From Polyangium jinanense (GTDB lineage Bacteria > Myxococcota > Polyangia > Polyangiales > Polyangiaceae), in assembly GCF_028435365.1 (NCBI RefSeq), contig NZ_JAGTJJ010000039.1, positions 1 to 64,000 on the forward strand: DNA of 64,000 bases. Reading direction: 5' to 3'. The notes below the pieces were generated by a model. The model was not told the origin of the DNA. It saw nothing but the letters and a program-made list of their open reading frames with translations, and ran no database searches. Of the stretch, positions 9,688 through 18,322 are shown in pieces; positions within the stretch are counted from its first letter, which is position 1; each line of letters opens with the position of its first letter. The translations under genes and the position numbers were made by a program.

Positions 9688-11478
9688 TCACTGGGCGGAG
9701 TAGGTCTTGAGCGTGATGCCCGAGGACGCCGCGTAGCCGTAGAGCTTGATGTAGTACGTGCCGCTCTGCGGCGGGACGAACTCGCAGACCTCGTTGTTGC
9801 CCTCGAGGTACGGACGGCAGGTGTAGCTCGCCGTGGTGGGCGCGCTGCCGAAGCGCACGTAAAGATCGGCGTCGCCCGTGCCGCCGGAGATCTCGATCTT
9901 CAGCGCCTTGGAGCCGGCCGGCGTCGCCTGCGTGTACGACGTGCTCCACTTCTTCGAGCCGACCGAGATGCTGTTCACCTGGCCGATCAGCGCGTACGTC
10001 GGAGCGGCGCCCACGCCGACGGCGGTCCAGGCGTCGGCGATCGTCTGCGCCGCGGCCGCGCCGTAGAGCGTGTTCGCCGCGTCGACCGTGCAGGAGCGCG
10101 CGTCGCTGAACTTGGCGTTCGGGCCGAGGCAGGACGTGTTGGCCTTGTAGAAGATCGCCGCGCCCTTCTGGATGCTCTCCACGGCGTTCGACGCGAGCGG
10201 GGCGACGACGTTGCTCGTCTTGCCGCGCGGGTGCGAGCCGCCCGCGACCGCGAGGTAGAACGCGAGGTTCGCGATGCCCGAGTTCCAGTGCACGCCGCCG
10301 TTGTCCGACGTGCCCGTGTAGCGCGTCGGGTAGTAGTCGTAATCGCCCGCGATCGCCGGGTCGTTCATGTAGCGAAGCGCGTCGCCCGCCGTGCCCGGCG
10401 TCCAGCACTCCTCGCCGATCTTCCAGGTGTTGCCGGAGACCGCGCCGTCGCGGTAGGCCTCGATCGAGGCGCCGAAGATGTCGGACATGGCCTCGTTCAG
10501 CGCGCCGGACTCGTTCTGGTAGACGAGGCCCGAGCCGTACTCCGTGACCGCGTGCGTGAGCTCGTGGCCCACGACGTCGAGCACCGTGAGCGCCGACGAG
10601 TCGGTGCCGTTGCCGTCGCCGTACACCATCTGCGTGCCGTCCCAGTAGGCGTTCACGTAGCTGGTGCTGTAGTGGACGCTCGACGTGAGCGTCGCGCCCG
10701 AACCGTTGTAGCTGTCGCGGCCGAAGTTGTTGAAGTAGAAGTCGTACGTGATGCCGGCGTTGTCGTGCGCCGCGTTGACGATGGCGTCAGCGACCGACGT
10801 CTGGCCCTCGGAGCGCACGAGCGTGCCGGGCAGGGTCGTCTTGTTGCCCGCCGTGTACGTCTTGCGGTTCCTCGCGGTCTGGAGGTTGTCGTAGCTATTG
10901 ACGATCTCACCCGTCCGGGCGTCGACGAAGACCACGGGCATCGAGGGCGAGCCGTCGTGGTTCGTCGCCTCGAGCTGGATCCGGTGCGTCGCCACCGCGC
11001 CGAGCTGCTTGCGCGCGAGGATCTGCATGTCCGCCTTGCGCGTCCGCGAGACCACGCCGTCCACGGACGCGTAGGCGATCTTGATCGCCTCGGCCTCGGA
11101 GATCGTGGCCGGCTCGACGCGCAGGTTGCGCTCGAGGTAATCGTGCACCTGCTTCACGTCACCGCGCGTATCGAGCTCGACGACGGCCTGGGCGCCGAAG
11201 ACCGGGATCCCGTTGATCGACTGGGCGACGCGCGTGACGGCCTCGTTGCCGTCGTCGATGTGCACGCGCTCGACGTTGAGGTCCCCTGCGCCCCGGGCGA
11301 TCTCGCGCCCGGCGACCTTCTCGATGCCGATGTCGCCGGCGAGCTTCATCGCCTGATCGTCGCGACTGGCGAAGACGTCCTGAGAAGCGGCCTGATTGTC
11401 GACGTCCTGGCCGTCGACGGCGCAGGCCGCGAGGAGAAACGTCAGGGGAGCGAGCGTGGCAAGGCGACGATTACGCAT
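9688..11478 (-). CDS. Secreted M4 (thermolysin-like) metallopeptidase with C-terminal PPC domain
   Basis: Exported zinc protease of 596 residues. An N-terminal signal ends in LLAAC (Cys19, possible lipobox), followed by an FTP/PepSY-type propeptide to about 190. The M4 catalytic domain has HELTH (305-309) with the third zinc ligand in NEAMSD (Glu329). A C-terminal PPC-like beta domain occupies about 500-590 (GDADLYVRFG, SGTYYIKLYGY). The propeptide and PPC domain are expected to be cleaved during maturation. The ATG at 11478 has GAGG upstream. The 237-bp region before it carries an inverted repeat at 11591-11615. Probably a secreted protease for feeding on proteins or prey. Confidence 0.95.
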   Translation of the reverse strand: MRNRRLATLAPLTFLLAACAVDGQDVDNQAASQDVFASRDDQAMKLAGDIGIEKVAGREIARGAGDLNVERVHIDDGNEAVTRVAQSINGIPVFGAQAVVELDTRGDVKQVHDYLERNLRVEPATISEAEAIKIAYASVDGVVSRTRKADMQILARKQLGAVATHRIQLEATNHDGSPSMPVVFVDARTGEIVNSYDNLQTARNRKTYTAGNKTTLPGTLVRSEGQTSVADAIVNAAHDNAGITYDFYFNNFGRDSYNGSGATLTSSVHYSTSYVNAYWDGTQMVYGDGNGTDSSALTVLDVVGHELTHAVTEYGSGLVYQNESGALNEAMSDIFGASIEAYRDGAVSGNTWKIGEECWTPGTAGDALRYMNDPAIAGDYDYYPTRYTGTSDNGGVHWNSGIANLAFYLAVAGGSHPRGKTSNVVAPLASNAVESIQKGAAIFYKANTSCLGPNAKFSDARSCTVDAANTLYGAAAAQTIADAWTAVGVGAAPTYALIGQVNSISVGSKKWSTSYTQATPAGSKALKIEISGGTGDADLYVRFGSAPTTASYTCRPYLEGNNEVCEFVPPQSGTYYIKLYGYAASSGITLKTYSAQ

Positions 11479-11590
11479 GGGCTGACACCTCGACGAGAAA
11501 AAGGTGGGAGCGGACGGATCCGATGGTCCGGAGAATGCGGACCTTCCTTTTTTTCTCGATTGATGTCAATACCGATCTGCGTCGCAGCCG

Positions 11591-11615
11591 AAATTCATCC
11601 GTAATGGGTGAATTT
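11591..11615. promoter_or_regulatory. Inverted repeat upstream of the M4 protease gene
   Basis: Two 10-base arms, AAATTCATCC and GGGTGAATTT, flank the 5-base centre GTAAT, with one mismatch. The AT-rich arms stand out in this high-GC sequence. The site lies about 113 bp upstream of the protease start and just past the end of the Wza-like gene on the same strand. It could be an operator for the protease or a terminator for the upstream gene; the lack of a T-run favours an operator. Confidence 0.45.
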
Positions 11616-11715
11616 TACTACGAATCAGTGCAACGGCTTTGCATCTGCTATTTTGTGGGAATCGTGCATCCCAACTGGAACGCCCAGGGTGCACTCCGGA
11701 GTTACCAGGTGTGCC

Positions 11716-12348
11716 CTATGGAACGACCACGGTGTCATTCGTCAGGAGCGGCAAATTCTCGCGTAGATCTCCGCCTTTCACCACGGCCGAGAACGCGAAC
11801 GGGATCCGCCGCTCGCCGTGCGCGTCCTTGCGCACGATGACGATCTCGTTCGGCGCGGCAAAACGCGTGAATCCACCGGCGAGCGCGATCGCCTGCAGCA
11901 CCGTGACCTGCCCCGTCGGCGTGAACTCGCCCGGACGCGTGACCTCGCCGAGCACGTAAATGCGATAGCTGTGGAGCTCCGCGACCTCGACGGACACGAC
12001 CAGCGGCTCCGTGTAGAACTGCTGGCCCTTTTCGGTGATCTCCTTGCCGATCTGCTCCACGGTCTTTCCGCCGCAGACGATGTCGCCGACGAGCGGTAGC
12101 GTGACGAATCCGTCGGGACGCACCGTGACCCTGCGGCTCAATTGATCGTTGTGCCAGACGCGCACCTCGAGCACGTCCCCGGCGCCGACGGTGTACGTCC
12201 GCATGACGCGTAATTCCGTCGTGTAATCGTAGTTCGGGCGCGCGCCGCCGCAGCTCGCCGAGGCTGCGAGCCCAAGGAGGAGCAGGCATCCCCGCGCGAA
12301 TCGTCCTTTCACGCCCCGGGCGATTCTCTTCTTTTGGTGCACATCCAT
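11716..12348 (-). CDS. Wza-like polysaccharide export lipoprotein
   Basis: Outer-membrane polysaccharide export (OPX) lipoprotein of 210 residues. A lipobox at SASC (Cys33) is followed by the polysaccharide export domain (about 50-125, including YTVGAGDVLEVRVW and VTLPLVGDI) and one SLBB domain (YRIYVLGEVTRPGEF). It is short compared with E. coli Wza and lacks the C-terminal membrane-spanning helix, as in many OPX proteins that work with a separate barrel partner. The ATG at 12348 has a strong ribosome-binding site (GGAGG). It is divergent from the polymerase-like gene at 12397, and the pair forms the core of an exopolysaccharide locus with the downstream Wzc-like gene. Confidence 0.92.
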   Translation of the reverse strand: MDVHQKKRIARGVKGRFARGCLLLLGLAASASCGGARPNYDYTTELRVMRTYTVGAGDVLEVRVWHNDQLSRRVTVRPDGFVTLPLVGDIVCGGKTVEQIGKEITEKGQQFYTEPLVVSVEVAELHSYRIYVLGEVTRPGEFTPTGQVTVLQAIALAGGFTRFAAPNEIVIVRKDAHGERRIPFAFSAVVKGGDLRENLPLLTNDTVVVP

Positions 12349-12396
12349 GGCTTTCCTCCGACGAGCACGTTCACCCGTGGCAAAGGGTGATCCCGA

Positions 12397-13932
12397 ATGC
12401 TCGGAGCGCCATCCCCTGCTACGAAAGAGGCCACGCGCGCCGCGGAGAGCCATCTCGAACGCGCGCCTTCGGGGGACATGGCCGCGATCATCGTGTGCGT
12501 GCTCTGCGCGCTCGTCGTCTTGAAGCCCCAGGAGTTCGTGCCGGCCCTCGCCGGGCTGCCGCTCCTTTACATCGTGTTCGCGCTCTTCACCGTGGCATTC
12601 GCCGCGGACGTCCTGCGCGGTCGCGCCCGGGTCGATCTCCCGCCGCATGCGCCCTTCGTCCTCGCATTTTTTCTGTGGGGGGCGCTCGTCACGCTCGTGC
12701 GCAGGCCGGCGGTCCTGCAAAAAGAGGGAATCGACCTCGCCATCGTGCTCTGCATCTTCGGCGTGATCGCGCTCGGCCTGGGCACGACGAAGGGGCTCCG
12801 GCGTTTTTGCTGGACACTGCTCGTTTGCATGATGTTCGCCACGACGGTCGCGCTCGTCCAGTCCCAGAGTCCTTATGGCTGCATGATCGCGGAAAAGGGC
12901 GACTGGGAGGGCAAAGGCGAGCTCCAGTACGACGGGCGCGGCTGCGAGACCGCGCTCGATTGTCGCAAGGACGGGCTGCCGGACGTGAATTACCGTTGCG
13001 AGCGGGTCGGGCCGTTCGGCACGGCCACGATCGGCGGGCGTGTACGTTATCGCGGCACGCTTGCCGATCCGAACGAGCTCTCGCTCGCCGCCGTGATGGC
13101 CTTGCCCTTCGCGCTCGCGTTCGCCGAACGAAAACGTTCGTCACGTGATCCGAGCCAGAAGCCGAGCGCCGCGTCGCTCGGGCTCCCGATCCTGCTCACC
13201 GACAGACTGCTCGCCAGCATCGGTTCGTTCCTCCGCGTCGTCCCGGCGCTCCTCCTCGCGCTCGCATTCGCGGTGATGATCGTCCTTTCCCAGTCACGCA
13301 TGGGCGTCCTCGTTTTCCTCGTCGTGATGGGCCTCGCCTTCATAAGGCGCGCAGGCGTCTTCGGCGTCGTCATTGGTTGCATCGCGTTTCCGCCCGTGCT
13401 CCTGCTCGGCGGTCGGAGCGGGGCGGAAGCGGAGGCGTCCGCGGACGAACGTCTCGATCTCGTGGCCGAGGCGCTCACGATGATCCGTCGATCGAAGGGG
13501 ATCGGCTTCGGGGTCGGTCAATTCGCCGACGAATCGACGCGCGGGCTCACGGCGCACAACAGCTACCTGCTCGCCGCGGCGGAGACGGGAATCATCGGGG
13601 CTTGCCTCTTCTCGCTCGTGCTCTACGGCGCAATCAAAGTGCCGGTGAAATTGTGGTTCGGCTCGTACGACGTGGACGCGGAGCTCCGTCGCATCGCACC
13701 GGCCATCGCGATCTCGCTCGTCGGTGCATACGTCGGGATCTTTTTCCTGTCGTGGTCGTACAAGGAGTTTCTTTACATGCTGCTCGGCGCCTCCGCGGCG
13801 CTCTACCAGGCCGCGCGCGCAGAGGATCCGCGGTTCTCCGTGCGCATCGACCTGCGCGAAGCCGCGACCGTCTGCGCGGCTTGCCTCTTGCTCTTCCCGA
13901 TCGTGTGGATCGTGCTGCACGTGATTGGCTGA
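12397..13932 (+). CDS. O-antigen ligase/polymerase-like (Wzy/WaaL family) membrane protein
   Basis: Integral membrane protein of 511 residues with many hydrophobic segments and one large periplasmic loop. The region IGFGVGQF...LTAHNSYLLAAAETGI is typical of the Wzy_C/O-antigen ligase family (H-N-x-Y/F-L signature). It probably polymerises or ligates polysaccharide repeat units in the periplasm. A Cys-rich loop segment (about 165-205, GCETALDC and YRCERV) is unusual. The ATG at 12397 was used; Met28 (12478) is an alternative immediately before the first membrane helix. It is followed by the Wzc-like gene 91 bp downstream. Confidence 0.88.
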   Translation: MLGAPSPATKEATRAAESHLERAPSGDMAAIIVCVLCALVVLKPQEFVPALAGLPLLYIVFALFTVAFAADVLRGRARVDLPPHAPFVLAFFLWGALVTLVRRPAVLQKEGIDLAIVLCIFGVIALGLGTTKGLRRFCWTLLVCMMFATTVALVQSQSPYGCMIAEKGDWEGKGELQYDGRGCETALDCRKDGLPDVNYRCERVGPFGTATIGGRVRYRGTLADPNELSLAAVMALPFALAFAERKRSSRDPSQKPSAASLGLPILLTDRLLASIGSFLRVVPALLLALAFAVMIVLSQSRMGVLVFLVVMGLAFIRRAGVFGVVIGCIAFPPVLLLGGRSGAEAEASADERLDLVAEALTMIRRSKGIGFGVGQFADESTRGLTAHNSYLLAAAETGIIGACLFSLVLYGAIKVPVKLWFGSYDVDAELRRIAPAIAISLVGAYVGIFFLSWSYKEFLYMLLGASAALYQAARAEDPRFSVRIDLREAATVCAACLLLFPIVWIVLHVIG

Positions 13933-14023
13933 ATTGAATGTTCTCGACAAACAAGTGGAGCGAGGAGGCGCCGAGCATGGTCATTGCCGGAGGGCTCCTC
14001 GCGCCCGAGCGCGGAGGGAGCCG

Positions 14024-16774
14024 ATGGTCCGCCTGAGCACCGAGAGCACACCGCGCGAGCGACTCGCGCGGATCGTCGTCCTCATGAAACGAACGCGCAG
14101 GTATGCGCGGAGCACGATCGCCATTGCAGCGGCGCTCGTCCTCGCGTCGCTCTTGCTCGCGCTCTCCACGAAGCGCATTTACCGGAGCGAGACGACCGTC
14201 GTGTACCGCGAGGTCGTCCGGGCGGGCAGGGAAGGCGAGAGCGCGGCGCAACGCGCGGCGCGGCTCGGCCCGCGATTGAAGGAGATCGTCCTCGCGCGTG
14301 GCACGATCTCCTCGATCATCCAGGAATTCGATCTTTATCCCGAGCTCGCCGAAAAGTCGATGCTCGAGGCCGTGGCGGAGATGCAGAAGAACGTCTCCTT
14401 CCGCGCCCGCACCCAGGACACGTTCGCGCTGTCCTTCTCGCACCACGATCCGGCCACGGCGCAAGCCGTCACGAAACGGCTCGCCGAGGTGATGATCGAG
14501 GACTACAGCAAAGACAACCTCACGACGGCCGCGCTGAACCACGATGTTTTGCGTCGTGAGCTCGACGAGGCCAATCGCACGGTCGAGGACGCGAGCCGGG
14601 CGCTCGCGCGCTTCCTCGCCAAGCACCCGCAATTCACCTGGGGCATCAACGATTCGCCTTACGCCCCGACAGCGCCGCAGCCGGGCGCGGCGGCCCCGTT
14701 CGCACAGCCGAATCCCGCGAATCGCACGCCCCAGGCGGGCCAGGCGAGCCGGGAACGAACGCCCGTGGATCCGGTGCTCGCGCGGCTGTTCCAAAGGCTC
14801 GCGCAGATCGACGCCGAGCTCGCCGGTCCCGGCAAGCCGGGCGCGCCGCCGCCGCTGCCGGTGAACGTGACCGACGCGCAGAAGCAAAGGGACGCAGCCG
14901 CAGCGGCGCTCGCGGCGGCGGAGACGGATCTCGCCACGAAATTGCAGAAGGTCACGCCCGTGCACCCGGACGCGATCTCCGCGCAATCGAAGGTGGCGCG
15001 GGCGCGGACCGCGCTCGCCACGGCGGAAAAGACGCTCGATCTCCTGCGCACGGGCGGGGCCCCGCCGCCGCCGGTCGATGGGGAAGGAATCGAGCCGGGC
15101 CGCCGCGCGGCGCTTGAGGAGGAGCGCCGCGCGATTACCGCGCAGATCTCGGCGCGCAGCAAGACGGCCGCGCCGCGTGGGAGAACCACGACCACGAATC
15201 CGGCGCCGAACACGGGGACGACGACGGGCACGAGCGTGGGGACGCAGGCGGCCCCCGAGGTCCCGAGTGATCCCGAAATCGTGGAGCTCGAGACCGAATG
15301 GCACAAGCTGCGGCTCGATCTGGAGCGGGCGCGAGAAAATTTCCGCAAGGTGCAGGAGAAGGAGCGCGGCGCGAGCCTGACCGCGACGGCCGCGGAAGAG
15401 GAGGCCGAAGCGGCGCTCGTCATTGCGGATCCGGCCTACCTGCCGGTGAGGCCGGATCGCGGTCGCGGCCGCGTGTTTTTCGCGGGATCGTTCCTCGCGA
15501 TGTTCCTCGCGCTCGGGTATGCGGGCTCGCGCGTGCTCCTGTGCGAGACGATCCTCGACGAAGGTGACGTCGAAGCGCTCGGCGAGCCGCCGCTGCTCGT
15601 ATCGGTGCCCCATATCCCGGAGCCGAAGACGAGCACCGCGCTCACCACGCGGGATTCGTGGGGGCCGCCGCCGCCATCGTCTCGAAAACCCGAAGACACA
15701 GGGCCAAAGAGCCGGCCGCCGGACAGCGGATCGATCGAAGTTCGAATGGAGGAGGCGGAAGCGCCCCTCTCCGACGAACCCTGCGTCATGCCGCTCGGCG
15801 CGCCGCCGTCCGCCCCGGAGCCCGAGGAGGATCCTCTGCCGCCCAAGCGGATCCGCATGCAAACGCTGCCCTACGGCGCGACGCTCGCGGATTACCTCGC
15901 AAAGGCGAAGAGCGAAGCGCCGCCGATCGAGGAGCCTCCGGCCGAGGAGCCGCCGGCCGAGGAGCTTCCGGCCGAGCTCCTCGACGAAGCCGCATACGAG
16001 CCGCCGGCAGACGAACCGCCTACCGCGCTCTCGCTGCGGGATCCGAACGCGGGGATGATGCTCGCGCCGGAGGTCGAGGTCGTGGGGACGCCCTTCGACC
16101 CGGAAAACGAAGGAGCGCTCGAGCTCGTGCGCGGCGCGCCTCCCGCGGTGCTCGGCGCGCTCCGCGTGCTCCGGCACAGGCTGGAGCAGAAACGCGGCGA
16201 GGGCCCGCTCGTGGTGAGCGTGCTGAGCCCAGGGATCGGTGAGGGCAAGAGCGCCGTCGCGGCGCGGCTCGCCATGACCCTGGCCGAAGCCGAGCGCGCG
16301 CGGGTCGTGCTGGTCGAGGGCAACCTCGGTCGGCCGCATCTCGCCTCGATGCTGGGTCTGCACGTGCCCGAGGAAATGGGCTTCTCGGCCCAGCTTCGGC
16401 GGCACATGAGCGGCCGCTGGGAGCCGTGGAGCGTGCTCCGTATCGGCGCCTCGCTGTACGTGCTCGCCGAGCCGGCGACGGAGGCGGCCTTCCCGACGGC
16501 GCTGCATTCGACGTGGTTCGAGGGCGCCGTGCATGCGCTGAAGGAGAGCTACGATTACGTGGTCATCGACGGATGCGCAGTGCTCGGCTCGGGCGACGCG
16601 AACGTGCTCGAAGACGTGAGCGACGTCTGTCTGCTCCTCGCGCGCGCGGGAATGACGAAGGGCAGCGAGCTTTCGCGCGCCGCGAAGCAGCTCGGCGACC
16701 GGCGCATGTTCGGGGTCGTGCTGAACGACGTGCGGACGGAGGGCGGAGCGCGGAAGGGGAGGGCGAGCGCATGA
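14024..16774 (+). CDS. Wzc-like chain-length/BY-kinase-type protein with divergent ATPase and no tyrosine cluster
   Basis: Inner-membrane polysaccharide co-polymerase of 916 residues. It has a first membrane helix (about 30-48), a periplasmic Wzz-type region with coiled coil, a second helix (about 482-506), a long acidic Pro/Glu-rich linker with PPAEE repeats, and a C-terminal CpsD/MinD-like ATPase (from about 735). The Walker A is SPGIGEGKS (735-743). The second acidic motif reads VVLVEGNLGRP where BY-kinases have a D-x-D, so the key aspartates are replaced. The C-terminus (EGGARKGRASA) has no tyrosine cluster. Chain-length control is likely, but autokinase activity is doubtful. The ATG at 14024 has GGAGGG upstream. 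Its stop overlaps the next start (ATGA). Confidence 0.88.
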   Translation: MVRLSTESTPRERLARIVVLMKRTRRYARSTIAIAAALVLASLLLALSTKRIYRSETTVVYREVVRAGREGESAAQRAARLGPRLKEIVLARGTISSIIQEFDLYPELAEKSMLEAVAEMQKNVSFRARTQDTFALSFSHHDPATAQAVTKRLAEVMIEDYSKDNLTTAALNHDVLRRELDEANRTVEDASRALARFLAKHPQFTWGINDSPYAPTAPQPGAAAPFAQPNPANRTPQAGQASRERTPVDPVLARLFQRLAQIDAELAGPGKPGAPPPLPVNVTDAQKQRDAAAAALAAAETDLATKLQKVTPVHPDAISAQSKVARARTALATAEKTLDLLRTGGAPPPPVDGEGIEPGRRAALEEERRAITAQISARSKTAAPRGRTTTTNPAPNTGTTTGTSVGTQAAPEVPSDPEIVELETEWHKLRLDLERARENFRKVQEKERGASLTATAAEEEAEAALVIADPAYLPVRPDRGRGRVFFAGSFLAMFLALGYAGSRVLLCETILDEGDVEALGEPPLLVSVPHIPEPKTSTALTTRDSWGPPPPSSRKPEDTGPKSRPPDSGSIEVRMEEAEAPLSDEPCVMPLGAPPSAPEPEEDPLPPKRIRMQTLPYGATLADYLAKAKSEAPPIEEPPAEEPPAEELPAELLDEAAYEPPADEPPTALSLRDPNAGMMLAPEVEVVGTPFDPENEGALELVRGAPPAVLGALRVLRHRLEQKRGEGPLVVSVLSPGIGEGKSAVAARLAMTLAEAERARVVLVEGNLGRPHLASMLGLHVPEEMGFSAQLRRHMSGRWEPWSVLRIGASLYVLAEPATEAAFPTALHSTWFEGAVHALKESYDYVVIDGCAVLGSGDANVLEDVSDVCLLLARAGMTKGSELSRAAKQLGDRRMFGVVLNDVRTEGGARKGRASA

Positions 16775-17946
16775 AGGTGGAGGCCGCGCAGAGAGCCGTG
16801 GCGGGGCGGATCGCGCCGTGGACCGAGAAGCTCGCGCCATGGATGGGGAGCTGGGCCGAGGCGCGGCTCGTCCGCGGCGTCGAGCGGCTCGTCTTCGGCG
16901 AGGTGACGCGGCCCAAGCACGTGCTCGTGGCCATCTGCGATCACTTCGAGCCTCTCTGGACCGGCGAAGCGAAAGCCCCGGGCGCGGCGCCCCTCTCGCG
17001 CGGTCTCGCCCGGGTCGCGACATGGCGGCGCGGATATCCCGCGCTCGCCGCGTCATTCCGCGATTCGAACGGCAGGCCCCCGCGGCACACCTTTTTTTAT
17101 CCGGGCGACCAGTACGATCCGGCGCTCGTCGAGCCCATCGCCGAGCTCGTAGCGATGGGCCTCGGCGAGGTGGAGGTGCACCTGCACCACGACCGGGACA
17201 CGCGGAGCACGCTGCGGGAAAAATTCGAGGGGACACTCGCATCGCTCAGCCGCCACGGCCTGGTGCCGCGGGTGCGCGGCGTGGATCGATGGGCCTTCAT
17301 CCACGGGAACTGGTGTCTGGCAAATTCGCGCGCCGACGGCGCCCATTGCGGCGTGGACGACGAGCTCGACCTGCTGCACGAGCTCGGCTGTTACGCCGAT
17401 TTCACGTTCCCATCAGCGCCAGACCGGACGCAGCCACGCATCGTGAACAGCATCTATTATCCGTCCGGCGACGTGAAGCGGCGCAAAGCACACGAGCGCG
17501 GGCGGCCAGCAAGCGTAGGCGACGGTCGCATGGAGCGGGTGCTCTGCATGCAGGGGCCACTCGCGCTGTCGTTCCGGCAAGGACCAGGGCTGCCACTCAG
17601 AATCGACGCAGGCGCCCTGACGGCGCGGGATCCAGCAACGCTGCCGCGACTCGAAAGCTGGATCGACCAGGGCGTGTCCGTACGAGGCAAACCCGAATGG
17701 GCATTCGTAAAGCTCTCGACGCACGGCGCACCCGAGCACGAGGCGGACAGTCTGCTCGGAGCCCCGCAGCGTCGCTTTCACGAGGCGCTGGCCTGGCTAG
17801 CAAAGCGGGAAGGTTTCCGGGTGCATTACGTGACCGCGCGGGAAATGTACAACATCGCCCGCGCCGCCATGGATGGCCGCCTCGGCGACCCGTTCGAATT
17901 CCACGATTACGAGATCCCGCCAGCAGCGCGCGCCTGTCAGGCCTGA
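16771..17946 (+). CDS. Polysaccharide-deacetylase-like protein of the exopolysaccharide locus
   Basis: Protein of 391 residues, translationally coupled to the Wzc-like gene through an ATGA overlap. It has early DH (AICDHFEPLW, 54-63), a histidine-rich strand (VEVHLHHDRDTR) and FIHGNWCLANS, followed by an aspartate-rich stretch. This layout recalls the NodB/deacetylase (CE4) superfamily, where His and Asp bind a metal, but the standard motifs are not exact. No signal peptide is evident. A role in modifying the exported polysaccharide is inferred from position. It may also be an uncharacterised glycan hydrolase. Confidence 0.65.
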   Translation: MKVEAAQRAVAGRIAPWTEKLAPWMGSWAEARLVRGVERLVFGEVTRPKHVLVAICDHFEPLWTGEAKAPGAAPLSRGLARVATWRRGYPALAASFRDSNGRPPRHTFFYPGDQYDPALVEPIAELVAMGLGEVEVHLHHDRDTRSTLREKFEGTLASLSRHGLVPRVRGVDRWAFIHGNWCLANSRADGAHCGVDDELDLLHELGCYADFTFPSAPDRTQPRIVNSIYYPSGDVKRRKAHERGRPASVGDGRMERVLCMQGPLALSFRQGPGLPLRIDAGALTARDPATLPRLESWIDQGVSVRGKPEWAFVKLSTHGAPEHEADSLLGAPQRRFHEALAWLAKREGFRVHYVTAREMYNIARAAMDGRLGDPFEFHDYEIPPAARACQA

Positions 17947-17970
17947 GAGAGGGTGTTCGGCAGCGGCGTC

Positions 17971-18313
17971 GCGCCGGGGTTTCACCCCGGACCCCGACCA
18001 GGGGTTGTCCACCCCTGGACCCGGACCAGCGCAAGCGCTGGACCCGGGGTCGATGAACTGCGCAACGCGCAGTTCATCGAACAGGCCCGTGGCAAGACCA
18101 GCGACGACGTTGCCCGTCAAGACCGCAGCGGGGGCGTGTCGACTCGAGGCGAGCAGCGCTGCCGTCTTGGTTGGCAACGCCGCTCGTGGTCTTGCCCAGG
18201 GCCCGCTGGAAGAACTGCGCATCGCGCAGTTCTTCCACCCCCGGTCCAGGCCGTGCCTGGTCCGGGGTGCAGGGGGCGGACAGCCCCCGCTGGGGTTTGG
18301 GGCAACGCCCCAA
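17971..18313. repeat. Mosaic hairpin repeat, copy B (full length, reference copy)
   Basis: This 343-bp intergenic element is a large imperfect inverted repeat. Left arm: hairpins with arms CCGGGGT/ACCCCGG (17974-17990), CCAGGGGT/ACCCCTGG (17998-18018), CCAGCGC/GCGCTGG (18026-18041) and the 13-bp L hairpin CGATGAACTGCGC (18051-18079). Centre: a long stem in which 18090-18130 pairs imperfectly with 18157-18197 (GGCAAGACCA with TGGTCTTGCC). Right arm: the 14-bp R hairpin TGGAAGAACTGCGC (18207-18237), then CCAGGC/GCCTGG, GGGGGC/GCCCCC and TTGGGGC/GCCCCAA (18297-18313). It lies between two convergent genes, 24 bp from one stop and 9 bp from the other. Confidence 0.9.
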
Positions 18314-18322
18314 TCTCTCCCC

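Noticed and set aside
9622..11604. A plus-strand frame of 660 codons opposite the M4 protease
   Set aside because: Valine/Arg-rich shadow with no recognisable domain; the protease on the other strand has a full catalytic motif.
13634..17242. A minus-strand open frame of about 1,200 codons across the Wzc-like and deacetylase-like genes
   Set aside because: A typical high-GC antisense frame: extremely Arg/Ala-rich and without domains. The plus strand holds two coherent genes with overlapping start and stop.
17971..18313. Mosaic repeat considered as an insertion sequence or transposon gene
   Set aside because: No open frame inside any copy encodes a transposase; the element is too short and fully hairpin-structured. 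It could still be a non-autonomous element.
17947..18322. Repeat array at 17971-18313 considered as a CRISPR array
   Set aside because: There are no regularly spaced direct repeats or variable spacers of constant size; the signal is made of inverted repeats.
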